Below are positions 23,540-35,890 of a stretch of 64,000 bases of DNA, in pieces. The position numbers were made by a program, and so were the translations under genes. Within the stretch, counting starts at the first letter, position 1. Each line of letters opens with the position of its first letter. Source of the stretch: Adenanthera pavonina (taxonomy: Eukaryota; Streptophyta; Magnoliopsida; Fabales; Fabaceae); contig JAIVEN010000016.1 in assembly GCA_026686845.1 (NCBI GenBank), forward strand, positions 7,581,501 through 7,645,500, read 5' to 3'. A model generated the notes under the pieces. That model had not been told where the DNA came from, made no database searches, and worked only from the letters and a program-made list of their open reading frames with translations.

Positions 23540-25227
23540 TGTTCCAAAACTGAACAACTTACAAGAGACCACACTATGGAGGAGTAACAGAGAAAGTGTG
23601 CTAGAGAGACATTTCCCAATAGAAGGGACTACACTTATTGTTACCCTATAAGATGATGATGAGCCCAGTTCAATACATGAGGCTCTATCATGCCTTGCTA
23701 GACATGAATAGAAGAAAGCAATGGAAGAGAAAATTGACTCAATAAGGATAAACCAAGTTTGGGATTTGGTCAATTTTCCATTCGGACGTAAGGCAATTGA
23801 GAATAAATAGGTTCTCAAAATTAAGAGAAATGTAGATGAATTGATTAAAAGATACAAGGCTCGATTAGTGGCAAAAGAGTATACACAACAGGAAAGTATA
23901 GACTATGAAGATACTTTTTCACCTGTTGTATGTTTTAACTCCATAAGATTAATTCTGGCAATAGTAGCAAGTTTAAATTTAAAATTACATTGGATAGATG
24001 TAAAAATCACATTTCTAAATGGTGAACTGGATAAAGAAATCTATATGCAACAACTATTAGGTTTCATTGAGAAAGGGAAAGAGAATAAAGTTTGCAAGCT
24101 AAGAAGGTCCATTTACGGACTTAAGCAATCATCCAAACAATGGTATTTAAGGTTTCACCGAGTTGTAACCATGTATAACTTCTAGATGATCAATGAGGAC
24201 TACTGTGTATACATTAACTATTTTGAAAAGAATCTTGTGATATTATTCTTTTATGTGGATGATATACTATTAGCTGGAAATAGTATAAAATCGATTATAG
24301 CTATCAAAGAATGGCTATCTTTGAATTTTGAAATGAAAGATATGGGTAAAGCTGATTATATACTTGGAGTTAAAATCCATAGAGATCGCCCCAAGAAAAT
24401 TAATATCCCTTTCTCATAAAAATTACATTGAGAAAATTCTTGAGCAATTCAATATGAAAAACTGTAAACCTATGGATACCTCTATTTCAAGAGGAGAAAA
24501 TCTGAGTCGAGACATGTATCCTTAGATAGAGTTTGAAAAGAAGATGATGAAAAGGGTCCCCTATTCAAGTGCAGTTGGCAGCCTAATGTATGCCATGGTG
24601 TGTATGAGACCAGACATATATTATGCAGTTGGTTTGGTTAGCAGGTACAAGTCAAACCCTAGACAGAAACATTAGAAAGCTGTAAAGAGAATCCTGAGAT
24701 ATTTACAAGGCACGGCAGATTATGCCTTATGTTATCAAGGAAGTGATTTACGCTTGGTAGGATACTTTGATGTAGATTGGGGAGAAGATCTAGATGAGCA
24801 CAAATCGACTTCTAGATATGTTTTTCTACTAAACAATGGAGCTATATCTTGGTGTAGCAAGAAACAGACTTGTATTGCTTTGTCTAACATGGAAACAGAG
24901 TTCACTACATGTTTTGTAGCAGTACAAGAAGTAACATGGCTGAAGAGATTCATAAAACACTTGGGAATCATTGGTGATAAATTGGATCCTATTTTGATAA
25001 ACTGTGATAGCGAGGTAGTCATAACCTACACCAAAGATTCTAAGCATCATAGTAAAACAAATTATATAGACACCAAGTATAATTTTGTAAGAGATGTTAT
25101 GGCACAGAAAAGTGTTACAATTCGCCATATTCCTACATGTCAAATGATAGCTAATCCCCTTACCAAGCCAATACCTAGAGATGTATATGTTGATCATGTT
25201 AAATCACTTGGTATTCATAGGATATGA
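23540..25227 (+). pseudogene. Copia reverse transcriptase and RNase H remnant
   Basis: Reverse transcriptase blocks are clear: YKARLVAKEYTQQESIDYED, IYGLKQSSKQWY and the catalytic YVDD at 24252-24263. The RNase H part runs from about 24754 (GYFDVDWGEDLDEHKSTS) to 25227, ending IPRDVYVDHVKSLGIHRI, with the typical TEF-like block changed to METEFTTCFVA. Stops at about 24185 and 24418 and several others divide it. The order integrase then reverse transcriptase places the element in Ty1/copia rather than Ty3/gypsy. Confidence 0.92.
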
Positions 25228-26360
25228 TGTAACACAAATCTTTATAATGATCAATTATATAAATGAAATGCAATGCACTTTCTATAATTGAGTCATTTGT
25301 GTGCATATATTTATGAAAATATACTATATCTAGTATGTTGTACATGTTGATAAGGTTGATTTTCTCACACGAGTAACTGCCTTTGATATTCATGAAGAGT
25401 ATGCAAAGATGAGACATTTTGTATTCACTAATAAATTTGCAAGATGACATATATAACAGTGAAACAATACAAAATACGTCACTCTAACAAAAGGAAAAGA
25501 ATAGGTCAGGATGAGATCTAATAAATATAAATTTTTGGATCAAATTATGGACACCCAAAATTCATAATACATGTAACCAAATGATGAATTCTCCAACAAG
25601 GATGTCATGATAAGTGGAAGCATTGACAGAATTTGGGTTAGACATTATGTGTGTCTAAACTTAAATCTATACAGTGTTAACAACAAACCAAAATCGACAT
25701 ACGCTCTTATGTGATAAGAGTAATAACATAGCATGCAATTCATACTGCATGTGTTTTAAAACTGCAATTGGGAAGTAAGTGAATAGATCCCTGCTTCATT
25801 ATTGCCTGAGTCCCTGAGAGGAATAAATCTTCTCATTAATGTTCTTATGACTTCGACATTTTCATGGTGAAATGATTCAATGTTAGTTACTTTAACATAT
25901 ATCCAATAGTTATGATAAATTCAATCAAAAGATATTATGCTAGGAAAGCAATTGTTTCATATTGAAATGAAATATGGACAAAAGGAAGATTACCTAAAAA
26001 TATACACACTTATGCTGGTGTCTAAGACATGTCCATTAAGAAGTTATTTCGTTAACATCTTAAACGTAGACACTAAGTATGCAAGAGTAAGGCAATTTAA
26101 GTTTGTATAAAAACTTATGAGGGATTAGATTTGCCATAAGTAAAAATGTATATGGGTAAATCAAGAACATTCAAGGTATAATACATGAACAAGAAAAATA
26201 TGAAATACATAAGGTGATTCTGTGCTGGTCTTAGAGAAGGATTTCTAGTACAAGAATACCTAATTGCAATGTCATGCATATGCGGTTACGATAGAACACT
26301 TAGTATGAAACTGAGAAGGAAAAGACACATATAATAAAATTATTAAATGTGATTGGGAGA
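25228..26360. other. Copia 3' untranslated region
   Basis: About 1.1 kb between the end of the RNase H frame and the 3' LTR with no recognisable coding sequence. It ends in a short purine stretch, GGGAGA (26355-26360), directly before the 3' LTR, a minimal polypurine tract. Confidence 0.65.
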
Positions 26361-26754
26361 TGTTAGAAATTTGGGCCCACCCTTGATGATTTGGGTATCC
26401 AAATAAGAGACCCATTTACTATTATATAGTTAATGGATATATATTTTTTATTAAAGGAGGAGGCAGTTAAATAAAAATTGAACCGCTCAGGAGTGGATCA
26501 TAACCACCTCCCATAAACTCACTCTTGCACGGTGTTTTTTGAGATACTGAAAAACTGACAGAACAAGTGTGTGCAATCCAATTTTCTCTCTTAGAGTATT
26601 TTTTTCTTGAAAAGTACAGTGTATCTATGGTGAACTAGAGAACAAAGTTTGCATGACTTTATTCCATTCACTTGGCGTATGTTCTTCTCATTCTCTCAAT
26701 GGAAGAATATTCTAGATCTGTATGTATTTCATCCATATCTCTCATATTTCTTCA
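26361..26754 (+). repeat. 3' LTR of copia element
   Basis: 394 bp, beginning TGTTAGAAATTTGGGCCC and ending TTCTTCA. It aligns throughout with the 5' LTR and is followed directly by the CCAAC target duplication. Confidence 0.93.
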
Positions 26755-27770
26755 CCAACATTCAACCCAAACTATTTGTTGTTATTTTAAGCAAGTGTTA
26801 AAAGCGATGTTAAAAATAACACAAAGTATTATCCATGATTCAAAGCAAGTTTCAATATTTTATAGTGACTTCTTATTATTTGATATTAACATAAATATTA
26901 CATATCATAATTATATATATTTTTTAATCAGAACTGTGTAGATACAACTGATGGGACACATGTTAGTGCTTGGGTGCCTATTGAGAATCAATTATCTTGT
27001 AAACGACGAAAAGTAATCACATATTACACAAAATGTTATGTGCATGTGTGACTTCAATATAATGTTTACCTTTGTTTATTTAGGTTAGAAAGATAGTATT
27101 CATGATACAAATTTTTTGTTAGATATAATGACCAATTCTGAAGCAAATTTTCCTTGACGGAGTATAAGTATAATTCTGAATAAAATGTTTTTTTTTACAT
27201 ATCATTGTTCTTCTTTAATTCACTTAGATGAATTTATCTATGTTTATATTTAAATTAATGTTTTATTATTGATTTAGGATCATATTATCTTATGAACTTT
27301 GGATATCCTTGTAATGGAGGTCTTCTTCCACCATATAGAGGAGAAATACATTATACACAAGAATATTGAGGAAGAGGACGTCAAGCTAGAAGTCTTAAAG
27401 AGCTTTTCAATTATAGAATTCTTCTTTAAGAATAACGATTGAACGTTGTTTTAGAGTATTGAAGGCTCAATTTCCAATTTTAAATTTAATGCCATCATAT
27501 GATCCTTTAAAACAATGTCTTATAGTGATAACTTGTTGTGCTTCTCATAATTCATACATAGGTGGAGTCAGCATAATTTGTTATTTAGAGCATAGGAGAA
27601 TATGAATCCTAAAGAAGTAGAGGATCTAGTTGGAAACATGAGTGTAGAAAATATAGGTTACAATGTGGATAATTTATCAAGACTATCTGATGAAAGTATA
27701 GTATGAATGACAATATTTTGCGATTATCTTGCAGTTTGGATGTGGTTAGAATATACGAGTTCTACTAATT
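26755..27770 (+). pseudogene. PIF/Harbinger DDE transposase remnant, C-terminal part
   Basis: This continues the frame broken at 16985. It reads FQHSTQTICCYFKQVLKAM, matching the conserved FQHS-ETI block of plant Harbinger transposases, then an AIDGTH-like VDTTDGTHVSAWVPI with the first catalytic aspartate. MNFGYPCNGGLLPPYRGEIH and LKELFNYR follow at about 27293-27415. The third acidic residue region (NVVLE) and a C-terminal block (SDESIV-stop-MTIFCDYLAVWMW) follow. Stops and frameshifts are frequent. The terminal inverted repeats and the 3-bp target duplication of the Harbinger element were not found. Confidence 0.82.
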
Positions 27771-28093
27771 AAGCTAATCTTGTACTAGTCATATAAATGT
27801 GATGAATCCTCATATTTATAAATATTTGAGATACTTTTAGTATATTTGGAGAGTTATCAATACATTTTATATATTATTTTCTCACTTATTTGGAAGAAAT
27901 TGGATTAATTTCTTTAAATGAAATTTATAGGGAAAATCATGAAAAATAAGCTAGAAATTATTTAATTGAGGCAAATAAGCTTTTCACTTGTATTTTTTGA
28001 AATTTTGTATGAAATGTTATGCTTTCGGAGTAAGGGAATATCAACTTAAGAGGTGAAATAGTCAAGTTTTAAAGTGAGTTGAGTAAAGCTTCT

Positions 28094-28323
28094 ATGCTAT
28101 AGCATTGAGTTTATGGATGCTACAGCATTCTTGAACTTGTGAAAAAGGAGGAAATATTTATTTTGTGCTACAGCATGATTTAACTGATACTATAACGGTG
28201 TTTCTTTGCCTAAAAACAGTCATTTTGTGCTGCAGCAGTGGTTAAGTGGATGCTGCAACATGATTGTTGTTCCAAAGTCATATTCTTCTGCGCTGTGGCG
28301 TGGTGGGTTTGATGCTACAGCAT
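28094..28323. repeat. Four ~63-71-bp units, each with a pair of palindromes 22-23 bp apart
   Basis: The units carry ATGCTATAGCAT (28094, a perfect 12-bp palindrome) and ATGCTACAGCAT (28117); GTGCTACAGCAT (28165) and a decayed copy (28187); GTGCTGCAGCAG (28227) and ATGCTGCAACAT (28250); GCGCTGTGGCGT (28290) and ATGCTACAGCAT (28312). Start-to-start distance within pairs is 22-23 bp, and between pairs 71, 62 and 63 bp. Confidence 0.8.
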
Positions 28324-28603
28324 CACATATTGTAAAAAAACTCATAGTTTTACTAACACGCAGTTTTGAAGGGTTTGATCCATATAATTTGAGGGTTTTC
28401 ATAATTTAAGACATTCTAGATCTTGGAGGTGACTTGGGGGCTCAAAGGAAAAAAGATTGAGGCTTTGGGATGCAAAAATTGGTGGCACGGACAGAAATTC
28501 AACACCAACTACTAGTTTCCTCTTCTCTTTCTCTTATGTCTCATATATTTTTTTTTGTGGTTAGTTTGTTGTATGTTTTGTATATAAAAATACTCATGAT
28601 GTG

Positions 28604-31509
28604 TGTAATATCCTGAAATTCCTCTTAAATATTTAAGGCTCAATATTTTTAAAATTTATAAGGAAAAAAATGGATATACACTATTTTACATAATATAAGG
28701 TAAAGATGTCAATTATTTTGATTAGAATGAAAGATGAGAAAATAACTATTTTATTCCTAAAAAAAAAGGAAGAAAAGAAAAAAAAAAAGAAAGAGAATGA
28801 GAAGAATGGCGGTGTACGTACGCAGGGATTGAGGCAAATTTTATTAATTTTGGAACAAATTACATCTAATAATCTGAAAGTTTTAAAAATTATAAATTTA
28901 TCTCAGATTAAGGGTAATTTTTTTAATATGCAATATTACTATCAAAACGAAGCTGTCGATAAGAGAAGTCCAATGATATATGGCATTGAGTGTTAATATT
29001 CAAAGATGATGAAATAATCAGTGTCAAAAGTTAAAAAGTAACTTTATACCGATAAAACTATTTTTTTATCTGTAAAAGCCAAAAAGTCAAAAAGAAAGGC
29101 TATTGGACATCATAAAATGAGTTTTTTAAAGATAATATATTAAAGTAATACCATATACAAATTTACTTTAACTTTGTATCAATAAAGTGAATTTACACTG
29201 CAAAAAAGGTAACTTTACCGGTCCAAGTATAAAGTAACCAACACAGGGTATTACTCGACTGGAAAAATTATGCAGTGTCTTGGACAAGTGTACCGCTTAT
29301 TAGGATGCCACATGTCATCCCATGTGTCCAAATTGGAAGTCTTGATGGCCAAGAAAAGGTAAGACTTAATGATTAAATTTTCTTAATTAATTAAGGATTA
29401 GCAAAAGTAATCTTAATAAATTGCCTTTATATATACTCTTTCGTCCATCACTTGTACGAGACACACATTTAGAAAAGAGAGGATGAGTGGTCTGAGAAAT
29501 GGAGGAAAAGAAGGCTATGTAAGGAAAATTGGCAAGAAAGCCTCTTGTGTTTTTAAGTGTTCTAGCATAGTTCCTAAGCTCTATGAGTTAGTTCCCTTGA
29601 AATTTTCTCTTCTTCATCCACTGTTCTAATCTGGTCAAGCATGATTAATGGGAAGAAAAGTTGTTTTTAAACCATAAAATCAAGAGAAAGCATGATATTT
29701 TACTAAAGGAAACAAGTATGGTATGTTTTAAGCAAGTTTGTGAAAGAACCATTCTTTTTCCTTTGAAGCAGATTTTTGGCCAGATCATTTGAGTGTGTTA
29801 AGGTTGGAATTTCATCATTTTGATGATAAAAATGAGTTTCTCATGATGAAAAACCTTAAAGACAAGTATTGGCTCAAAGATATAGTTTAAGATAAAGAGT
29901 TTGGGAATTTAAGGGTTTCAAGAGTTTTATGAGAGCTTTTTGTGATTAGCCATGAAATCAATGGCTTGAGCATGTGTTGAATGATGTTTAGAGACTTGAG
30001 GAAGCTTGGTAAAACTAGAGGAAGCTTTGGTTTAAAGAGGAAAGCTAAGTGCAAGCACCAAAGGTAGCTAAGTTTCATATTCTTGCTTTATGTTCTTTCA
30101 TTGTCTTTCTATGATTAAATTGTGTTGTCATATTACAATTGTGATTTCTTTGATTGGTCTTGGCTGTAAAATGAGGGGTTTTATTTCCCGGGATGTCCAT
30201 TTTCTAAGCCGTTATGCTGCCGAAATTTTTGTATGACCGATGTGGCAATTTATTATTTAAAGGTGATTGATGTGATTAAATGTGATCAAATGTGAGTTAT
30301 TTGACATGATTGATATAATTTCATGAAATGTAACTTGCTACTGAGATTGCCCCCAATCTCATCCCCTCAAGTATCCCAAATGACTAGGCACAAGCTATGG
30401 CAAAGAGTCCAAAAAGCTAAGGAGAATGAAGAAGAGGAAGCTGCTTAATGATGTCTTTAAGTTATAAGTGTATATTTTGAAATTATGTATAAAACCATGT
30501 ATATGTTTTTAGATCTATGCCATTGTGCTATTATGTCCTTATGAGCATTATGAAATGTTTTTCATGGATTTAAAATATGGAATGATTATGCGAGCTTGTT
30601 ATGAAGTCTACTTTGCCATGTTATATTGCTAGAAGTTCATTTTTATAGTAATAAAGGTAGAGTCAATACTGTTTGACTGAGACAGGGAAAGTAAGTCAAG
30701 TGTTATATATTATCTGAAACTAGATAGAACAAACTTTCCAATGAGATAAAGAACACTCAATTTGGATATGTGTACAATTTATAATATATTTTTGAAGTTA
30801 AGGGTCAAAACTGGATAGTGATGTGAAGGTTGCGAATTTTACTGAATATATTACTTCTCTTTGAAAAGTGATATAAAATCGTACAGAATTCCAAAAATTC
30901 ATTGGCTTATATTTATGAAAATATTTATATTTTGAGGTTAATATGCCACTAGTTTGAGTTCAATTGGAGCTGTACAATGAGAGATATACAAGTTTTCCCA
31001 AGACTGTTCCAGTAAAAGTGATGTTTTGATCCCTAGTGATTCAAATTGATGTTGTGCCCTGTCTAGACTAAATAAATGTATAATAAAAATATGAAGGTAA
31101 GTAGACATATATATCTTTCAAATGGCATATAGAATACATGACTTGGCTCAGTATAGAGTTACATATTACGGCCAAAATCCTGGAAAAGAGAGAAATGACC
31201 ATTTGTATAGTATAAGTTTGAGTGATAAACTGTACTAATTGGTCAGGTTAAAAAAATTTCATATTTTTATCTTGTATATCATGTTTCTAGCTTCATTTAG
31301 AGACTTGAATCACCTTGATATGATTTTTCTGGATTAAGTTATGATTTTTCAAAGTTCATCCAGAAAACTTGAGAACCAAATGAATAGTACCACGGTTTTT
31401 TATTCAAATATTTTGGTTCTATTAATGGTTCAAGCTCTTAATATGAGCTATTTGGACATTGTACATACTATAATATATGGAAAAATATAAATAAAAATAA
31501 GGTGTTACA
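28604..31509 (+). repeat. Solo LTR, 2.9 kb, probably Ty3/gypsy (Tekay/Del-like)
   Basis: Starts TGTAATATCCTGAAATTC and ends GGTGTTACA, with TG...CA termini. A perfect 5-bp target duplication ATGTG lies at 28599-28603 and 31510-31514. No primer-binding site or polyprotein is seen inside, so this is one LTR left after recombination. The length and TGTAATATCC start fit plant chromovirus LTRs of the Tekay/Del group; this lineage call is from memory of such termini and is less certain than the borders. Confidence 0.8.
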
Positions 31510-32649
31510 ATGTGTAGTTAGACCATTGCTTTGAGTTATTATTTCTTTGATTATGGATTAATAGATGATGATTTGCTCCTTTTGTTGCATTAATGTTATG
31601 TTTGTTAATTCAATTGTGAGCTTAATTGTCTTGAAACATGAGGAATCTAATTGGGGCTTATTTTAAGTTTCCTAATGAAGCTAGGAATAGGAGATTTAGG
31701 ACAGACCATCAATTGAATTGTGTATGATTGAGTATTCGGACACCAAATAACTTGATTTGCTTGTAAGATAGGAATATCCTTACCAACCTTACATAGTCAC
31801 ATTAGGCTTGTGCTTAATTAAGTCTAATTAATTAATCACCTAAGGAATTCGGGGGTTAATATAATTGAAACGCTTCTTAGTGATTCAGAAGACACTTAGG
31901 TAATTGAATGATCTAGACTAGTAAAAATAACTATGATGGTAATTAAAGGGGGAAGTTGGATATTAAGAAGTAATTAAAGTTATAATAATTCATATTACTG
32001 CTTGAGTTTCATAATCACTGACAGTTCTAACTATAATTTAGACCTTCATTCTTACTTTATCTCTATTCCGTTTTGTGTGTTGCTCAAATTGAGCAAATGT
32101 GTAACGTTAATGCTCAACCAGGTTGTTGGTACCAAATTTTCCTGGGAATGATAATCTTACTCACTCATTATTACTTGATACGACCCTTGCATTTGTGGTT
32201 GCACATTTTGTCCTTATTGAAATGTTACTGATAAAACTTCACTCAAAATTATGTCAATTTTAGTATTGTCTATGTGATTTATGTTGGTAAAATATGTTAT
32301 TTATTATTTATTCTATTCAAATTTTATTATTAAATTAGTTTAGTAATGGCACATGAATATTAAATTGTAGTAAAAAAATGTGCCAATTATTGGAAACAAT
32401 GTTTCATAAAAAAAGTTAATCAAACAAATTTTCTATTTTTTATCCTCAAAATGTGTTTTCAAAACAATTTTGTTTAAATAATTTTTTTTTGGTTTTTAGA
32501 TACAGATTTCATAATAATGATTCAAACACTTTTTTTTTATTTTTTTATTCTTAAAACTTGTTATAGAAAGTACTTCTACCAAGCTATTTAAAGAATATAA
32601 AAATGAGAACACATTCAAGCTCTTCAGTTATCTCTTATGATTCCAATAA

Positions 32650-34130
32650 CATATTTAAGCATTTTGACCTAGATGCTACAAAAAAAAATTTCCAACATAT
32701 TACAAATTCAAAAATAATTACCAAAATACTATAAAAATGGTATCTTGGTGTCTTAGACACCGAGATGTATCATTTTAATTTTTTTTTATTTAGTGGGAAG
32801 GATCCCAATGCACCGAGATCCTTCCCCCCAATTCTGCAGGGTTAGGTACGCCTACCTGACCCCTCCCCCTACCCCTTTTTTTTTCAGTTTCTTTTTTTAA
32901 TTTTTATTTCCAAACTTTTATTAATATTTTTTTTATTTCCTAAATCATACCAAAATAAATAAATAAATAAAAATAATATAAATAATATATACTAAATAAT
33001 TTAATTAATTATTCAGCAAAACATATTCTTTAATATTTCTAAAATCATATAGATTTCTTTATATTTTTAAAATGCAAATTTTAGTCAAACTTTTAACATA
33101 GAAAATATATTTTTTATTAATTAAAATTTAAATTAATATACTAAATAACTATAACAGTAGAAAATATTATTCTTCTTTCAATATTGCTAAAATCATATAA
33201 ATTTTTTTTTATTTTCAAAACTTACATTTTAGTCAAATTTCTAATTTCATTAATGATATAAATAGGAAAAATAAGAGAAAATGATAAAAAAATAAGAAGG
33301 AGAAAATGAGATTAATATTTTAAACTTAAGAAAATAAGATAATTTAAAAAGAGTTATCTCAAATTATTTTCTTATTTTCTTAAACTAGATTTTTCTTCCT
33401 GCATATCTTTGCGGAAGATGTGAGAGATATTTTATTTACTTATAAAAGATATTGAATTCAAAAAGAATATCATCACTAACTCCCACACCCAAAAAAATTG
33501 ATATAAAATGATGCTAACTAAAATTAATATATATTTGGAAAACAAAATTAAAGTTAATTAATTGATGAGAAAAGGTCAAAAAATAAGAATTTAAAAAGAT
33601 TGAATAAGACCCAAAATAAAATGAAAGAATGGAGGACCTGTGAATTTGAAATTATTAAAGTTAATTCAGTATTTGAAACTATTAACAGGACAAATTATGA
33701 TGAATGGAGGACATGTGATGAATTTAACTCTATTTGGAGGAGGGCAATAATTTTATCCCCACAATCATGCCATCCATACTTTCTTAGCAACAATCATGTC
33801 AATTTAATTCAAAGTTAATGATTACTACCTAATAATATTTTTTAATCTACTTCATATAAAATCATAAAGGCCACTTTACTATAATTTTTATGGAAATAAA
33901 AATTAAAAAAGAAACAAAAAAAAGGGTTAGGGGAGGAGTTAGGCAGGTATCACTGACCTTGCAGAATTGAGGAAAAAGGCACCGAGATCCTTCCCACTAA
34001 ATAAAAAAAATTAAAAAGGTACATCTGGGTGTCTAGGATACTGAAATGTCATTTTTGTAATATTTTGATAATTATCTTTAAACTTATAGTATATTAAGAA
34101 ATTTTTATTTTTTTTCAAGCATCAAGGTCA
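32650..34130. mobile_element. DNA transposon-like element with ~230-bp terminal inverted repeats
   Basis: The left arm (about 32650-32885) and the right arm (about 33910-34130) are reverse complements of each other with scattered changes. Shared blocks include TTTAGTGGGAAGGATC, GCACCGAGATCCTTCC and AATTCTGCA, followed by the GGTTAGG region. The long arms suggest a Mutator-like or foldback element, but I could not find a clear 9-bp duplication. The interior is AT-rich and has a short internal duplication around GAATGGAGGAC (33629 and 33701) and no transposase. Confidence 0.7.
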
Positions 34131-34419
34131 AAAACCACATATTTCACGATAAGCCCTTCGTACAATGTCATGTCCACGAATGGTTGATCTTATTATTTAT
34201 CAAGAAATTTTTTTTCCTTTAAACAAAAACATCATTCTAAAACGAAAAACAAAAGGACATATCCTTTAAAATATATTTCAGATTATTTGAATTTATTATT
34301 TTTAATTAATTTTTATTCAAAAAATAAAACCCAATAAAATATCATTTTTTTTGCCAAAGAATAATATATATAACTAAATTAACTTATCACATAAATGTTC
34401 CAAATTCAATGCACAAAAA
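34131..34419. other. Intergenic, no gene
   Basis: AT-rich sequence between two repeats with nothing recognisable. Confidence 0.4.
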
Positions 34420-34940
34420 ACTGAGCTGGACTGACCCATTATACCGGGAACCGATGTCAGGTCCGATTGGAAAGTAGAACACAATAGAAAGATTACATAA
34501 GTGATGAAAAACCGGTTGAACTGGTGAAAACAATTCGAACTAATTAGATTTTTTTTATTTTGTAGTTTTTAAGATACAATAACATTATTTTTTTGTATAA
34601 ATTTTTATCTTTTTACATTATAATATTGTTTAAACATTATTATGGTACATAATTATTAATAATGATAAATTTACTTAATAAATAATATAAAAATAGAATA
34701 TTAGTTGACTATTTTGAATTCAAAATATGATTATAAATAAATGTTAACTTATTTAGATTTTAATATTAGGTTATGAAATTTATTAATAATATTTTTGTAA
34801 TAATATATAATATAAAATTAAAAAAATTATTAATTTTATTCCTACCGAGTTAATTATAATTCAACTGTGATTGAACCATTGAATTTTAAATTAGTGTCTT
34901 AACATGTTCAATAACCGGTTCGATTTTTAATACCTTACCC
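34420..34940. repeat. Short repeat with ACCGG-rich ends
   Basis: GC-richer ends carry CCGGGAACCG (about 34445) and ACCGGTTGAACTGG (about 34510) on the left and AACCGGTTCG (about 34914) on the right, around an AT-rich centre. The right-hand 80 bp resemble 12180-12265. Looks like a non-autonomous element of a dispersed family; its class and target duplication are not established. Confidence 0.45.
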
Positions 34941-35890
34941 AAATTAAAAACCTCCTTAATGTAGACCAAATATCATTAAGAAAAACAACTATAGGAGTTT
35001 TCAACATCTTTAGCGGCATTTCTTTGTGATTTTCCTTAAAAATAATTATCTGCACAGGATGCAAACCAAAATCTTCTAAACAATAGAGCACCTCTCAGTG
35101 AGCCAACAGACACAAATAATTTCATTCTTTTTCAATATCAGTCTTCTTCCAAGAAGTAAAGTATTCCTTTGAAATCTAATGTTCCCCTCAGCCAGCCATC
35201 TCGACATCCTTCCTCTTTTTGTCTTCTTCAATCTAACTCAATCAACCATCCATTCCAATATTTAAAGGTAAAATTTCCTTCTTCTTGTGAATAGTGCCTT
35301 CATTTGTCCATCAATTTCATAGGACTGTTTTTGCAATCTCACCACCATATTTAAAGCTTTATAAACTTCAAATCCTCCCTCATGAATTGCTTGATTTCTT
35401 AAAAACTATACAACAAATAAAATGTTAGCAGCCAAAGCAATATGAAAATTGTCTAATAATTGACTTATCCATGAATAAATATCAACTGAAATTGCCGAAG
35501 TTCTGATTCCCATAACAGAACCAAACCAGAAAGCTCTGGCAAAAGAGCACCGTAAGAAAGCATGGTCAGCATCCTCAATTGGGTTATCACAGAAAACACA
35601 ACCGGCCTCAATCTATAAATGATGTTTAAGTGTTTGATGTAGGGACAATGCTTTTTTCAACAACGTCCATATAAAAAGCTGAACTTTTTATTGAGCAGCA
35701 ATTTTCCATATTCTATCCCAATCAATGTATTAATGAATATTAGCAGATTGAATCCTTGAATGCCCTTCTGAGCTCGTCAAATAATTATAACCCGCAGCCA
35801 TAGAATAATTTCCACACGAATTCTGATTCCAAATTAATCTATCCTTAGCACCTTTAATCAAGAAAGGAATTTTAGAATAAATTGTCATCT
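34940..35890 (-). pseudogene. L1-type LINE fragment (zf-RVT region and tail)
   Basis: On the minus strand the translation reads GAKDRLIWNQNSCGNYSMAA, then CVFCDNPIEDADHAFLRCSF and ARAFWFGSVMGIRTS. This is the zinc-binding reverse transcriptase-associated (zf-RVT) domain of plant L1-type LINEs with its C-X2-C...H...C residues. It continues into a poorly conserved RNase H-like tail with stops. The reverse transcriptase itself is absent, so this is a truncated piece. Confidence 0.82.

Larger units (their letters stand above)
16986..26754 (+). mobile_element. Full-length Ty1/copia LTR retrotransposon, decayed, with nested insertion
   Basis: Two similar LTRs (16986-17380 and 26361-26754) flank a 9.0-kb interior. 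A perfect 5-bp target duplication CCAAC lies at 16981-16985 and 26755-26759. A primer-binding site for initiator methionine tRNA follows the 5' LTR. The interior encodes gag, protease, integrase, reverse transcriptase and RNase H remnants in copia order, integrase before reverse transcriptase. Two features make it long: a 2.6-kb leader holding an extra degenerate reading frame, and a 1.26-kb hAT-like insertion in gag. Many stops and a changed protease motif show it is inactive. The LTRs differ at many positions, so the insertion is not recent. It landed in a Harbinger transposase frame. Confidence 0.95.
28008..32205 (-). repeat. Degenerate gypsy-type LTR in reverse orientation, split by a younger solo LTR
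   Basis: Read on the minus strand, the right end begins TGTGCAACCACAAATGCAAG, followed by GGTCGTATCAAGTAATAATG and AGTGAGTAAG. This matches the start of the solo LTR at 58444 (CGCAAGCATACGGGCCGAGG, then GTGATGAGTGAGTATCG). The rest of the copy, beyond the inserted 28604-31509 element, holds the palindrome array at 28094-28323. The left border is not fixed; about 28008 is a guess. No internal retroelement genes remain, so it is probably a solo LTR or a truncated copy. Confidence 0.5.

Noticed and set aside
28094..28323. CRISPR-like spaced repeats
   Set aside because: The repeats are palindromic pairs within a plant LTR, diverge between units and have no associated genes; this is a eukaryotic genome.
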